From contig ML976717.1 of the NCBI GenBank assembly GCA_010015655.1, forward strand, positions 368,963 through 432,962: a DNA stretch of 64,000 nucleotides. The letters are read 5' to 3'. The notes beneath the pieces were generated by a model. That model had not been told where the DNA came from, searched no databases, and saw only the letters and a list, made by a program, of their open reading frames with translations. The stretch comes from Bimuria novae-zelandiae CBS 107.79. Its lineage: Eukaryota > Ascomycota > Dothideomycetes > Pleosporales > Didymosphaeriaceae. This document shows, piece by piece, positions 36,093 through 46,779 of the stretch. A program made the translations under genes and the position numbers. Numbering within the stretch: the stretch's first letter is position 1; each line of letters begins with the position of its first letter.

Positions 36093-37050
36093 TTAAGCCA
36101 TATATTGCCTTGCTATTCTCCAGAAATCTCCAACGAACTCACCGCCATCCTCCATATACTTGACAAATTCTTCACATTTTCCGATTGTGTCAATCTCGCA
36201 CACAATGTATTCGACCACGAGTTCCCTCAGCTCATCCACACTCCCAGCATCACCCCTATCCGGTAGATCCGGGTTCGAGTATGCGTATCTCGCGAGCTCT
36301 ATGATATCTCCAACGCGCTGTGTATACAACTTGAAGCCCATGAGTGTCTTATGCAGCTTGTCGAGGGTCAGCGCTTTGAGTGACGTTATAAGACGAAGAG
36401 TCGCAAAACAGTAGAGTCGTGCGTGGGCGAGGAGGACTGGCGTGAAGTTTTGGTTCACCGCACTATTTGGTTTCGGTTCGAAGTGCTGAAGAATTAAAGC
36501 TTTAGTATCGCTGTCCTTCAGGAAGTTCCGGCTATTAAACTAAGTCCGTAACAATGTTCGAGAAGGAGCCCTTGTTTCGTGTTGTGTGTCAGGTTCTTTA
36601 TACGCCTCTGGAAAAGGTTCTGGCTCAGGAGCAGGCTCCGGTGCAGGAAGAGGCTCAGCCCAGTCCCAGTTCTGAGAAGCCACTCGCCCCTTCTTGCCCT
36701 TTTTCTTCTTAGATGTGGAACCCAAGATTCCCCAATCATCATCATCCCTGTTCTGTTAATTCATAAAAGGTGTAGAGCTCGATTCCAGCGGCACTTCTTC
36801 CCACAGAGGTACCGTGTAGTCCCCGCGGTAAGCATATTCGCAAAACCGGATAAAATCGTCGACCTGAACATCTTCGAGTCTCGCACATCGCTTTTCGGAT
36901 TCCTCCATTCCACCATTAATGAGCGCATCTAGCTGTTCACTAGCAGCGGCAATCGCAGCTGCATGCACCACAATAGGCTTTCCCTCATTACCAACAAAGA
37001 AGGTAAATTGATGTGATTGGATGAAGCTGCTAGGCTTTAGCTCAGCCGAG
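36093..37050 (-). pseudogene. BTB/POZ-domain protein relic with two in-frame stops
   Basis: One continuous minus-strand frame reads FFVGNEGKPIVVHAAAIAAA then DDFIRFCEYAYRGDYTVP, the BTB/POZ fold common in fungal accessory genes. A Lys-rich then Pro/Glu-rich linker follows (36540-36720). The C-terminal BTB-associated part is LLAHARLYCFATLRLITSLK and YTQRVGDIIELARYAYSN. The frame holds across about 950 bases but is broken by TAA just after the BTB part (near 36763) and by TAG near 36540; C-to-T change of Gln codons would explain at least one. No ATG follows the upstream in-frame stop, so the 5' end is lost or lies in another exon. Functional if one allows readthrough, but most simply a recent pseudogene. 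Confidence 0.8.
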
Positions 37051-37537
37051 TTAATCCTTAGGATAGAACCTACTCCTTAAAGGTTGGTTCCATTTGTGCT
37101 TGTCAGCTTTTGGATGGCTCTGGCAGAGTTAAGAGCTTAAAAATGAGTTCTTGTTCTATATCAATTCGCGGTGTAAAAGTCTCAGGAGACAGACGGCCAG
37201 ATGCGGGGTTATATAGCGAACACCTACGTGCTACGCAGTGACTGGCTGTCGAAAACCAATTATATAATAAAGCATTAACGTACCCGGCAAGCGAATAGCC
37301 CACCCCACTAACTTTCCACGCCTTCGTAGCGACCTATCTCAACAACGTAGGAAGATACTTAAATAACTTACCGAGATTCAGGGCTGTTTGTGTCCCAGGA
37401 CGGCGAATGTCCTGCAAATAGAGGAAAACGTGAGCTTGCCGCTAAAGCGGTGTTAAGAATAGCGACAAGAGAATATGAATATAGAATAATTGGCTGATAC
37501 TATACTAGCGTCGCAACAAAGGGGTAGCAGCCTCGAT
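37051..37537. other. Intergenic, no supported gene
   Basis: AT-richer gap between the BTB relic and the recombinase relic. A 66-codon minus-strand frame at 37103-37303 has no motif. Nothing else is seen. Confidence 0.35.
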
Positions 37538-39420
37538 TTATGCAGCGCGCAATGAGACGGTACCGTGGACCTCATGCGCATGTCGCTGCCAGTGCATCTT
37601 GTGCTCAATGTCGATCTGGCAGAGGCCGCACCTAAGGAGATCTCCGTCCCGTACATTTGCTAGGTGTCTTCTCATAAAATGTTTGCTAAGATCGCCTGGG
37701 GTATAAAACAAGTGTGTGCGCTCAGCCGTCGGCAATTTCTCGTTGCCTAGGCATACGAAACATATCCTTGGCCTCTTCTCCTTGTATACCGACACCTTGG
37801 CTGCTTCTAACTCTTTATCGACCTTACGCTGTAACTCCTCTTTCCTAGTGACCAGTGGTACGACATGCCCCTTCGATTGCTTTAGTCGAGAAAAGTATAT
37901 TCCACCCTCTTTAATTCCGCAGTAATCCATGACGGCACGGATGGCCCTGTTGCGCCGGCTAACTTCCTCTTGTAGGGATGTTCCTGGTTGGGTCAGGACG
38001 GCGTCAACCAATGCTTTCTAGGCCGGGAGTATAGCGTTATAAGACATCGCCGCTACCGCAACGTCTTTGGCTTCGATGCCAGCAAGCTGTTGCTCAACAT
38101 CGCGCACGGGTTGCTCGTACTCCCAGCGCTCTTTAATCTCCTAGAGAAGAGCATGCCGTAATCGCTGCCTTGTCTAGTTAATCTTGCGATTAAGCGCTTG
38201 GTAGCGCGAATGTCTTGTTCTAAGGCTACGTTTGAGTTGCTCCCGCTGCGCCAGCAGCGAGCGAACGATAGGATTATCGTTTACCAATGCCGATTGCTCC
38301 GGTGTGAGGCTTCTTGGCCTTCGAGTATTAATCGATTGACTTATTGTGTAAGCTGCTCGCATCAACGCGTCCTGGGGCTGTATGCCTCGCACGATCGCCT
38401 GCGTATCTACCGTGACACGTCGCGACAGGTAGTGTTTCAAGAACGTCCGTATGTTGGCATGTCCTATTATTAGGTTTTGCATGGCCTCGCTAACGTTGCC
38501 TATACATACATTAGTTCTTAATCTGCTAGGACTGGTAGCTAAGGCTCATGTTACCATTCTCGTTAAATGCCTTGCCTCCAGCGTAGCGTAGGGAATAGGG
38601 TCGGGTGACCTGTGCAAACCTTGTGATTTCCCCAAGGGATTTAATCCAAGGCCGTAACGTGGAGTCTGGGAGAGGTTTATCCTTAGAGATAACCCAGCCT
38701 TCTGGAGTCCTCTCCGCCATGCGGAAGACAGGTATGTCATCTAGTTTTCGATTAAGACGCAATGGGAGCTCATTACGCTCTGGCGGGATAGAGAGCCTGC
38801 TTAGCTCTTCTGGAGATGTCAGATTATACGCAGCAAACGCCCCGTCGTGGAAGAGCATCCCGAGTAGGAATACGTGGGGGCTAAAGGTAAGGGTCTCGTC
38901 ATAGATAATTTCAGGGATAGGAAAAGTGTTCCTAACCAAATTATTAGTATCTCTAAAAGACAAACAGATCTTAGAAGAAGAAAAAAACTTGCATATCTTT
39001 AATTCCAAGAAACTCCTTTGTGAATTCAAAGGTTAGCTCAAGTAACACCCGATGAGGCCCACCCTCTGGATCCCGGAGCAGCGTAACGTGGACATGCCGA
39101 TAGCAGAGGCTAAGAAGCGCTTTTGGCCGATTTGCCGTAAAACCGCCGAGTTGTAGGTAGACTTGGGTTTGTATCCAATAGCGTCCGTGGGAATACCGCT
39201 TTTCAGTTGTTACAAGGTTCGTCTCTAGGACTCGAGTGAGGTTCTCCACGTATATACAGGCCTTGTCTCGGCCTATCTTCTTTAAGCCATGCTTTTTGGC
39301 TAGCTTTCGTAACACCTGCGATGTAGCTTAGACGTGTTATAGGGTGAAGAAGGTATGGAATAAGAGGCAGGATAGACCTTATGCATGCTCTAATTTATCT
39401 TCCTGTTTAGCTTAAGACTT
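37538..39420 (-). pseudogene. DUF3435 (FluG/captain-like) tyrosine recombinase relic with C2H2 tail
   Basis: Blocks in N-to-C order on the minus strand: KACIYVENLTRVLETNLVTT; YLQLGGFTANRPKALLSLCY (first catalytic-type Arg); LLRDPEGGPHRVLLEL; FPIPEIIYDETLTFSPHVFL; RPYSLRYAGGKAFNENGN (second Arg box); and, after a 55-nt GT-AG intron (38500-38554), NLIIGHANIRTFLKHYLSRR (His and Tyr box). This is the order of DUF3435 (PF11917) tyrosine recombinases. The tail carries two C2H2-type fingers: CFVCLGNEKLP with KHFMRRH, and CGLCQIDIEHKMHWQRH. Three in-frame TAGs lie between 38020 and 38180, and the frame changes near 38990. The N-terminus stops near 39420, about 85 bp before the TLH array. Inactive. 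Family certain; Starship captain versus cryptic relative undecided. Confidence 0.84.
38500..38554 (-). other. Intron in DUF3435 relic
   Basis: GTAACA donor and TAG acceptor, 55 nt, phase 1. Removal joins NENG to NVSEAMQNLI, the expected continuity between the second Arg box and the His/Tyr box. It shows the gene was once spliced and is not a processed copy. Confidence 0.75.
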
Positions 39421-39504
39421 GTTGCTCTCTTATATACGAGGTGGTATACCTTCTAGTACGTCCCAAGGGAGCTGGCGAACTTAATACCCTGGCGTTTCCG
39501 ACCT

Positions 39505-42500
39505 CCCTAACCCAGGGCTGCATGAACATGTAGCCCTACATGTTAATAGGACCCTGGTTTTGTTAGGGATAGAATATCCGCGCTAGGCCAATTCTTCTAT
39601 GTATATCTAAGAACGTAACCCGTATGTTAAAGATAGTTAACCCCACATGTCGATAGGTTTCTGTAGTCTAATTAACCCAAAATTTTAGTAACAGATTTAG
39701 CACACTAAGTTACACGTTCTAGCTAATTTATAGTACTAAATAATATGTAGTTATAGGCGTTAGGGTTACGCGTTAGGGTTAGGGTAAATATAATAAGGCG
39801 GCGATTAGACACCGGAGGCAGCTCTAAAATAGAGACTAACACGTAGTATAAGTAAAGACGCGTTAAGTCGCGAAGAATTCCACGCGTTAAAAAGGCTATA
39901 TAGTGCGATAGGGACCTATTGTTAGAACCCACTTATAGCAGCGTCGAGCCTGCTATTATAGTAAAGAGTAGCATCGTAAGCGAGTATTTTGAATATTTGC
40001 CTAAGTATTTATTAGTAATATACAAAGAGTGCAGGTACGGGGTTTAGTCTAGCTAGGCAAGTAATTATTTATAGTAAATTTATTAAGGTGTTAGGCGCAC
40101 GCGAGCGCAGTTAGTAGTAAATAAGCTTAGTAGCTAGGCTAGTTTACTCTAGTATGCTAGCGAGCTAGAGGTGCCTAGTTAGAGTATTAAACCTATTAGC
40201 TAGTTACTAGTATATATAGACGGATTAATGTGCTAATTAGCCCTAGGCTAGTATTACTAGATTATTTAAAGTTTCTGCGTTATGAAGAACCATTAGCGCG
40301 ATGTTTATAGTTAGTTACTAGTAGGTAAAAGTAACTATTCACGTCGATTAGAGAAGTAAAGCATATAGTTACGTAGTAATTAGGGTTAGAGGCGCGTTTA
40401 TTACTAATAATTATTAGCCCAGGGCGCCGGTTCGCAGTATTTCGAGGTCTACTAACCCGAACCTACCCCCGAACCCGTGGACAGCGAGGCTGGGTGGGTA
40501 AGCGTTGGCAGGAACATGGATAAGGCGTAGGCCAACGTGTAAAAGCGGGCTAAGACGATAATCTAAGACGGCGCGCGAGATGAGGTAAACCTATAGCTAG
40601 AGTAAACTAAGTAGATGCCGTATTTAGTAGGTATAAAGTAGCCTAAATTATTAGCGAGCGTAGAAGAGCCTAAAGCTAAAGAGGAGCCCGTGGCGGTCGC
40701 TATATAAGAGGCTATAGATAGGTTAGCGTAGTTTAGCTAGGCATCCATTATCCATCGCACGGGGATATTCGTGTAATTAGAAGTAATTTGGATAAAGAAG
40801 CACTAAACGCAGTTTACGCTATTATAGCTATATATAGATAAGAAGGCGGTTAGTAACCATGCCTAGTTATAGAAGTAGATATTAGTATTTTTTTAGTAGA
40901 CGTAATAAGCGCACGCGTAAAAAAGCCCTACGTACTAGTTTACTTAGCGGCAGCGCGAGGCGTGGGAGGCGTTAGTAAAGATAGTAGAAGGAGTAGTAGA
41001 GAAGGAAGAGAAGGAAGAAAAGGAAGAGATAAAAGAGATAGGAGATAGAGACAATAGTATAGATAAGGCGATAATAGATAACGCAGATAGTGCGGTGGGA
41101 GAGATAAAGGCCAAGCAGGAGGCAAAGGAGACTAGAATTATAGGTAAGCGTAAAGCGTTATTAAGTATTAAGAAATCGTGTTTAGCGTTTTGCATCGCAT
41201 TATTAAGCCAGTTTATTACCTATAAAGAGTACGATAGCCCGTTAGTATGTGTATTAATTATATTAGGGGTAAAAAAGAACGGGTAGAAGGGCGCCGAATA
41301 GTATCCGCCCATTTTATTAGCTATTATTAAGATTACCCGGTTTATGGTAGTATAGCAAGCGTTAGAATTATTAGATATATTTATAGGAGATAACATAGAT
41401 AGTAATAGCGTATATAAGAATAATGGGGACAGCACCCAGTAATAGGGCCAATTAAAAGGGTATTTATAGTAGGTTTAGTAGATAATAGACAGGTTTATAG
41501 TGCGCGGCAGCCATAGCCCCATGTAGTAAATATTAGATTTACGAACGTACGGGCTAAAGATTTATTATAACACGATATTACGCGGCCATGTAGAGTGGGT
41601 AGGGCAGGATAAGTTATTATACAAGGAGCTATAGTTTACTATAGCCCAGTTCTATAGCATGGTGCACGGGTTAAGGGAGAAAAGTTAGTAGTTATTAATA
41701 AAGGATTTATTATTTAGTAACGGCCCGTTCGCTAAGCCCGTCCCTAGTATCCTGTAGGAGAGTTTACGCGATAATCTAATTAATAAGTAACTAGGGTAGA
41801 ATTTTTTAAAAGACTAGCGCACCCGCATGCCCGTAAACAAGAAGTAGTAGTTATATAAGCAGGTTAGCCAGAACGCCCGAATTAGGGACTAGTTTATAAA
41901 GCTAGGCACCTATTCGGGCGTTAACTAGCAAGAGGTTAGGCGGTATATGGACTAGGTAATTATATTTAGGGAGAAGTTAATTGCGTTAATATATATTACG
42001 GGCGAGTAGCTGGCTAGAGGACCCGAGATTATAAGTATCCAGCACAGCAACATAGTTAAAGGGGGCCACCGCAATATATTTGTTAAGGATAGTAAGGTAG
42101 TGTTTATAATAAGATACTATAAAGGGTATGCCGTTAGCGGCAACGTTAAGATTATTTACTAGTATTTAGCACGCGAGGTGGGCGAGTTAGTAGTATATTA
42201 TATATGGCTAGTGTTACTATTCTAGCAGCAGATAGAGGCGATAGTATAAAAAAAGGAGGCGATTTTATTACATATATGGCTAGCTAACCCTAACAAGCGC
42301 AAGTAGACAACGGACTAGTTATAAGAGGTGTTAAAACGCGAGACTAGCGTTGGATTAGGCTAGCCATTAATAATTATCGCGTACCGTGAGATTGCTATTG
42401 GCATTAGTTAACGGTTTTTACGCGGGTCTGCGGCGTTTTAGCCAAAAGAAGGAGATAAAAGTAAGGCATAAAATAAAGAGAATATAGAAGCGTTAGTAGT

Positions 42501-42842
42501 AAATTTATAGGCTGGGCACACGGCGCATGTAGCGGGTATAGTATACGCACGAGGTATTATAGAGTAGGCTAGGGTAGTAGTAAATAGGCAGTAGTAGTTT
42601 TAGATATCGAGTATGGATTGGCATTAATTTTTAGGGTTTCTACTAAATAGTAGCGAGGAGGATAGGTGCAGGAAGTAAAAGAGGGCGCCGTTTAAAAGCG
42701 AGGCAAATAAGGCTAGAATAGATTAGTAGGAAAGGTTAAGAAAGATAGACACCGCCAAGTAGTTATAAAGGATGGCAGGCAAGATAGTAATATTTTAAAG
42801 CGTATAGTAAAAGGTAATTAATGCCATCGTGGGCGAAGAGAG
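39505..42842 (+). pseudogene. TLH unit A (OrsD domain to just before RecQ core)
   Basis: The leader contains a sense-strand telomeric cluster (gttagggttacgcgttaggg at 39759). The coding frame is continuous from about 39950 to 42840 (codon phase checked at 39982, 41221 and 42388). The OrsD-like part is EYFEYLPKYLLVIYKECRYG, with SQASLL and LEVPSQSIKPISQLLVYIDG after stop-codon correction. Then come a Glu/Lys-rich low-complexity run at 41000-41060, a long region including LRTYGLKIYYNT, WVGQDKLLYKELQF and RDNLIN, and IIAYREIAIGIS. The unit is cut at gagagccc, just before the helicase motif I, and joins CCCTAACCC of unit B. It carries dozens of TAG codons and no frameshift that I could detect at the points checked. 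Confidence 0.84.
39757..39788 (+). repeat. TTAGGG cluster inside TLH leader (unit A; same in B-E)
   Basis: Three TTAGGG words lie within about 30 bases, interrupted by acgcg. The same cluster recurs at 43097-43125, 54795-54820, 57577-57602 and 60361-60387. Its orientation is opposite to the CCCTAA at each unit start 250 bases upstream. It is therefore part of the repeat unit and not a junction. Confidence 0.85.
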
Positions 42843-45800
42843 CCCTAACCCAGGGTAGCATAAACATGTAGCCCTACATATTAATAGGACCCTGGTTTTG
42901 TTAGGGATAGAATATCCGCGCTAGGCCAATTCTTTTATGTATATCTAAGAACGTAGCCCGTATGTTAAAGATAATTAACCCTACATGTCGATAGGTTCCT
43001 GTAGTCTAATTAACCTAAAATTTTAGTGATAGATTTAGCACACTGTGTTACACGTCCTAGCTAATTTGTAGTACTAAATAATATATAGTTATAGGCGTTA
43101 GGGTTGCGCGTTAGGGTTAGGGTAAATATAATAAGGCGGTAATTAGACACTAGAGGCAGCTCCGAAATAGAGACTAACGCGTAGCATAAGTAAAGACGCG
43201 TTAAGTTACGAAGAATTCCACGCGTTAAAAAGGCTATATAGTGCGATAGGGACCTATTATTAGAACCCACTCGTAGTAGCGTCGAGCCTACTATTATAGT
43301 AAAGAGCAGCATCGCAAGCGAGTATTTTAAATATTTACCTAAGTATTTATTAGCGATATGCAAAGAGTGCAGGTACGGGGTTTAGTCTAGCTAGATAAGT
43401 AACTATTTATAGTAGATTTATTAGGGTGTTGGGCGCACGCGAGCGCAGTTAGTAGTAGATAAGCTTAGTAGCTAGGCTAGTTTACTCTAGTATGCTGGCG
43501 AGCTAGAGGTGCCTAGTTAGAGTATTAAACCTATTAGCTAGTTACTAGTATACATAGATGGATTAATGTGCTAATTAGCCCCAGGCTAGTATTATTAGAT
43601 TGTTTAAAGTTTCCGCGTTATGAAGAACCATTAGCGCCATGTTTATAGTTAGTTACTAGTAGGTAGAGGTAGCTATCTACGTTAATTAGAGAAGTAAAGT
43701 ATATAGTTACGTAGTAATTAGGGTTAGAGGCGCGTCTATTATTAATAATTATTAGCCCAGGGCGCCGGTTCGCAGTATTTCAAGGTCCACTAACCTAAAC
43801 CCACCCTTAAACCCGTGGACGGCGAGGCCGGGTGGGTAAGCGTTGGCAGGAACATGGACAAGGCGTGGGCTAATATATAAAAGCGGGCTAAGATAATAAT
43901 CTAGGATAGCGCGCGAGACGAGGTGAACTTATAGCTAAAGTGGACTAAGTAAATGCCATATTTAGTAGGTATAGAGTGGCTTAAATTATTAGCAAGCGTA
44001 GAAGAGCCTAAAGCTAAAGAGGAGCCCGTGGCGGTCGCTATATAGGAGGCTATAGATAGGTTAGCGTAGTTTAGTTAAACGTCCGTTATTTACTGCACGG
44101 GGATATTCGTGCGATTAGAAGTAATCTAGATAGAGAAGCACTAAACGCGGTTCACGCTATTATAGTTATATATAAATAAGAAGGCAGTTGGTGACTATGT
44201 TTGGCCATAAAAGTAGATATTAATATTTTTTTAGTAGACGTAGTAAGCGCACGCGTGGAAGAGCCCTACGTACTAGTTTACCTAGTAGTAGCGCGAGGCG
44301 TGGGAGGCGTTAGTAAAGGTGGCAAGAGGAGTGGCAGAGGAGGAAGAGGAAAAAGAAAAGAAAGAGATAAAAGAGATAGGAAATAAAAATAGTAGTATAG
44401 ATAAGGCAATAATAGACAACGCAGATAGTGCGGTGGGAGAGATAGAGGCTAAGTAGAAGGTAAAAGAGGCTAGAATTATAGGCGAGCGCAAAGCGTTATT
44501 AAGTATTAAAAAATTATATTTGGCGTTTTGTATTATATTGTTGAGCCAGTCTATTACCTATAAAGAGTACGACAGCCCGTTAGTGTGTGTATTAGCCATG
44601 TTAGGGGTGAAAGAGGATAAGTAAAAGGGCACCAAATAGTACCTACCCATTTTATTAGCTATTATTAAGGTTACCTGGTTTATAGTAGTGTAGTAGGCAT
44701 TGGAATTATTAGATACATTCGTAGGAGATAACATGAATAGCGATAGCGTATATAAGAGCGATGGGGATAGCACCCAGCGATAGGGCCAGTTAAAAGGGTG
44801 TTTATAGCAGGTCTAGCAGATAATGGATAGGTTTATAGTACGCGATAGCCACAGCCCCATATAGTGGATGTTGGATTTACGGACGTACGGGCTGAAGATC
44901 CATTACAACACAACGTTATATAACTATATAGAGTAGGTAGGGCAGGACAAGTTATTATATAAGGAGCTATAGTTTACTATGGCCCAGTTCTATAGCATGG
45001 TGCACGGGTTAAGGGAGGAGAGTTGGCAGTTATTAATAAAGGATTTATTATTTAGTAATGGCCTGTTCACTAAGCCCGTCCCTAGTATTCCGTGGGAGAG
45101 TTTGCGCGATAATCCAACTAATAAGTAATTAGGGTAGAATTTTTTAAAAAACTAGCGCACCCGCATGCCCGTAGACGGGAAGTAGTAATTATATAAGTAG
45201 GTTAGTTAGGATGCCTAGATTAGGGACTAGTTTATAAAGCTAGGCACCCGTTCGGGCGTTAACTAGTAAGAGGTTAGGTAGTACATAGACTAGGTAGTTA
45301 TATTTAGGGAGAAGTTAATCGCGTTAATATATATTACGAGCGGGTAGCTAGCCAGAGGGCCTAAAATTATAAGCATCCGGCATAGTAATATAGTTAAAGG
45401 GGGCCATTATAACATATTTATCGAGGACAGCAAGGTGGTGTTTATAATAAGATACTATAAAGGGTATGCCATTAGTAGTAATATTAAGATTATTCACTAG
45501 TATTTACCGCGCGAGGTGGGCGAGTTAGTAATATATTATATATGGCTAGTGTTGCTATTCCAGCAGCGGATAGAGGCGATAGTGTAAAAGAAGGAGGCGA
45601 TTTCGTTATATATATAGCCAGCCAACCCCAACGGGCGCAAGTAGACGACGGACTAGTTATAAGAAATATTAAAACGCGAGACTAGCGTTAAATTAGGCTA
45701 GTTATTAATAATTACTACGTACCGTAAGATTACTATTAGCATTAGTTAACAGTTTTTGCGCGGGTCCGCGGCGTTTTAGCCAAAAGAAGAAGATAAAAGT

Positions 45801-46302
45801 AAGGCATAAAATAAAGAAAATATAAAAGCGTTAGTAGCGGATTTATAGGCCAGGCACATGGTGTATATAGCGGGTATAGTATACGCACGAGGCATTATAG
45901 AGCAGGCTAGGGCAATAGTAAATAGGCGGTAGTAGTTTTAGATATCGAGCACGAATTAGTATTAATTTTTAGGGTTTTTACTAAATAGTAGCGAGGAGGA
46001 TAGGTGCAGGAAGCGAAAGAGGGCGCCGTTTAAGAGTAAGGCGGATAAGGCCAGGATGGATTAGTAAGAAAGGTTAAGAAAGATAGACACCGTCGAGTAG
46101 TTATAGAGGATAGTAGGCAAGATAGTAATATTTTAAAGCGTACAGCGAGAGGCGATTAATGCCATTATAGGTAAAAAGAGCCCCGTGGTAGCGGTAATAC
46201 TAATAGGGGCGAGTAAGAGCATGTTATTTATATTGCCAGCGTGGGCCAAGCAGGGCGGCATGACTATTATTATTATCCCGTTAATTATATTATAAGGCGA
46301 CA
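42843..46302 (+). pseudogene. TLH unit B (reaches RecQ motif Ia)
   Basis: Same leader (TTAGGG cluster at 43097-43125) and same order as unit A. Codon phase is unchanged between 43320 and 46218. It extends further 3' than unit A and includes the Walker A relic GASKSMLFILPAWAKQGG at about 46206, in which the second Gly has become Ser (G-to-A), then TIIIIPLIIL and GDM at motif Ia. It ends at gacatga (46302), where TTAGGG-like sequence (gtagggttaaggttag) begins. Non-functional. Confidence 0.84.
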
Positions 46303-46775
46303 TGAAGGTAAAAAGTAGGGTTAAGGTTAGAAAATCATGAGAAATTATTTTTCGTGTTTTATATGCCAAAATGTAGAGAATAAGCATGCGAATCGAATGC
46401 ACTTTTCTAATTTTCTATTACAGTTGTAGTTATGGAGTTATCTACGTCGAAGACGGTGTAGTTATAAAGTAAGAACCCGATTTAGTAAGGCGTGCGAAGC
46501 GAAGGCGCTAGCCCGAATTAAATAAATTAGTAACACGTATAGTATACGATAGTAGAGCTTAGAGAATACTATTCCCTATACGAAATTATAGAGAATAAGT
46601 ATACGCGTCGAATATACTCTTCTAAGTTTTTATTAGGGTTGTGGTTAGGGAGTTATTCGCGTCGAAGATAATAAATAAATTAGCAAATACGCTAACCTAA
46701 ATTAAATAGATTAGCAATGCATACTATATACTATAATAGAGCTAAGAGACGTCTATTACATCCCATAACATAATC
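46303..46775. repeat. Telomere-like junction followed by ~200-bp tandem duplication
   Basis: After a degenerate G-strand telomeric word (gtagggttaaggttag, 46318-46333) two direct copies follow. Copy 1 contains gtagagaataagcatgcgaa (46373) and copy 2 tatagagaataagtatacgc (46588). Both contain ttatyacagttgtagttat- or ttattagggttgtggttag-like words and a gtcgaaga word. Copy 2 is the more AT-rich. No coding sequence. Confidence 0.72.
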
Positions 46776-46779
46776 TACT

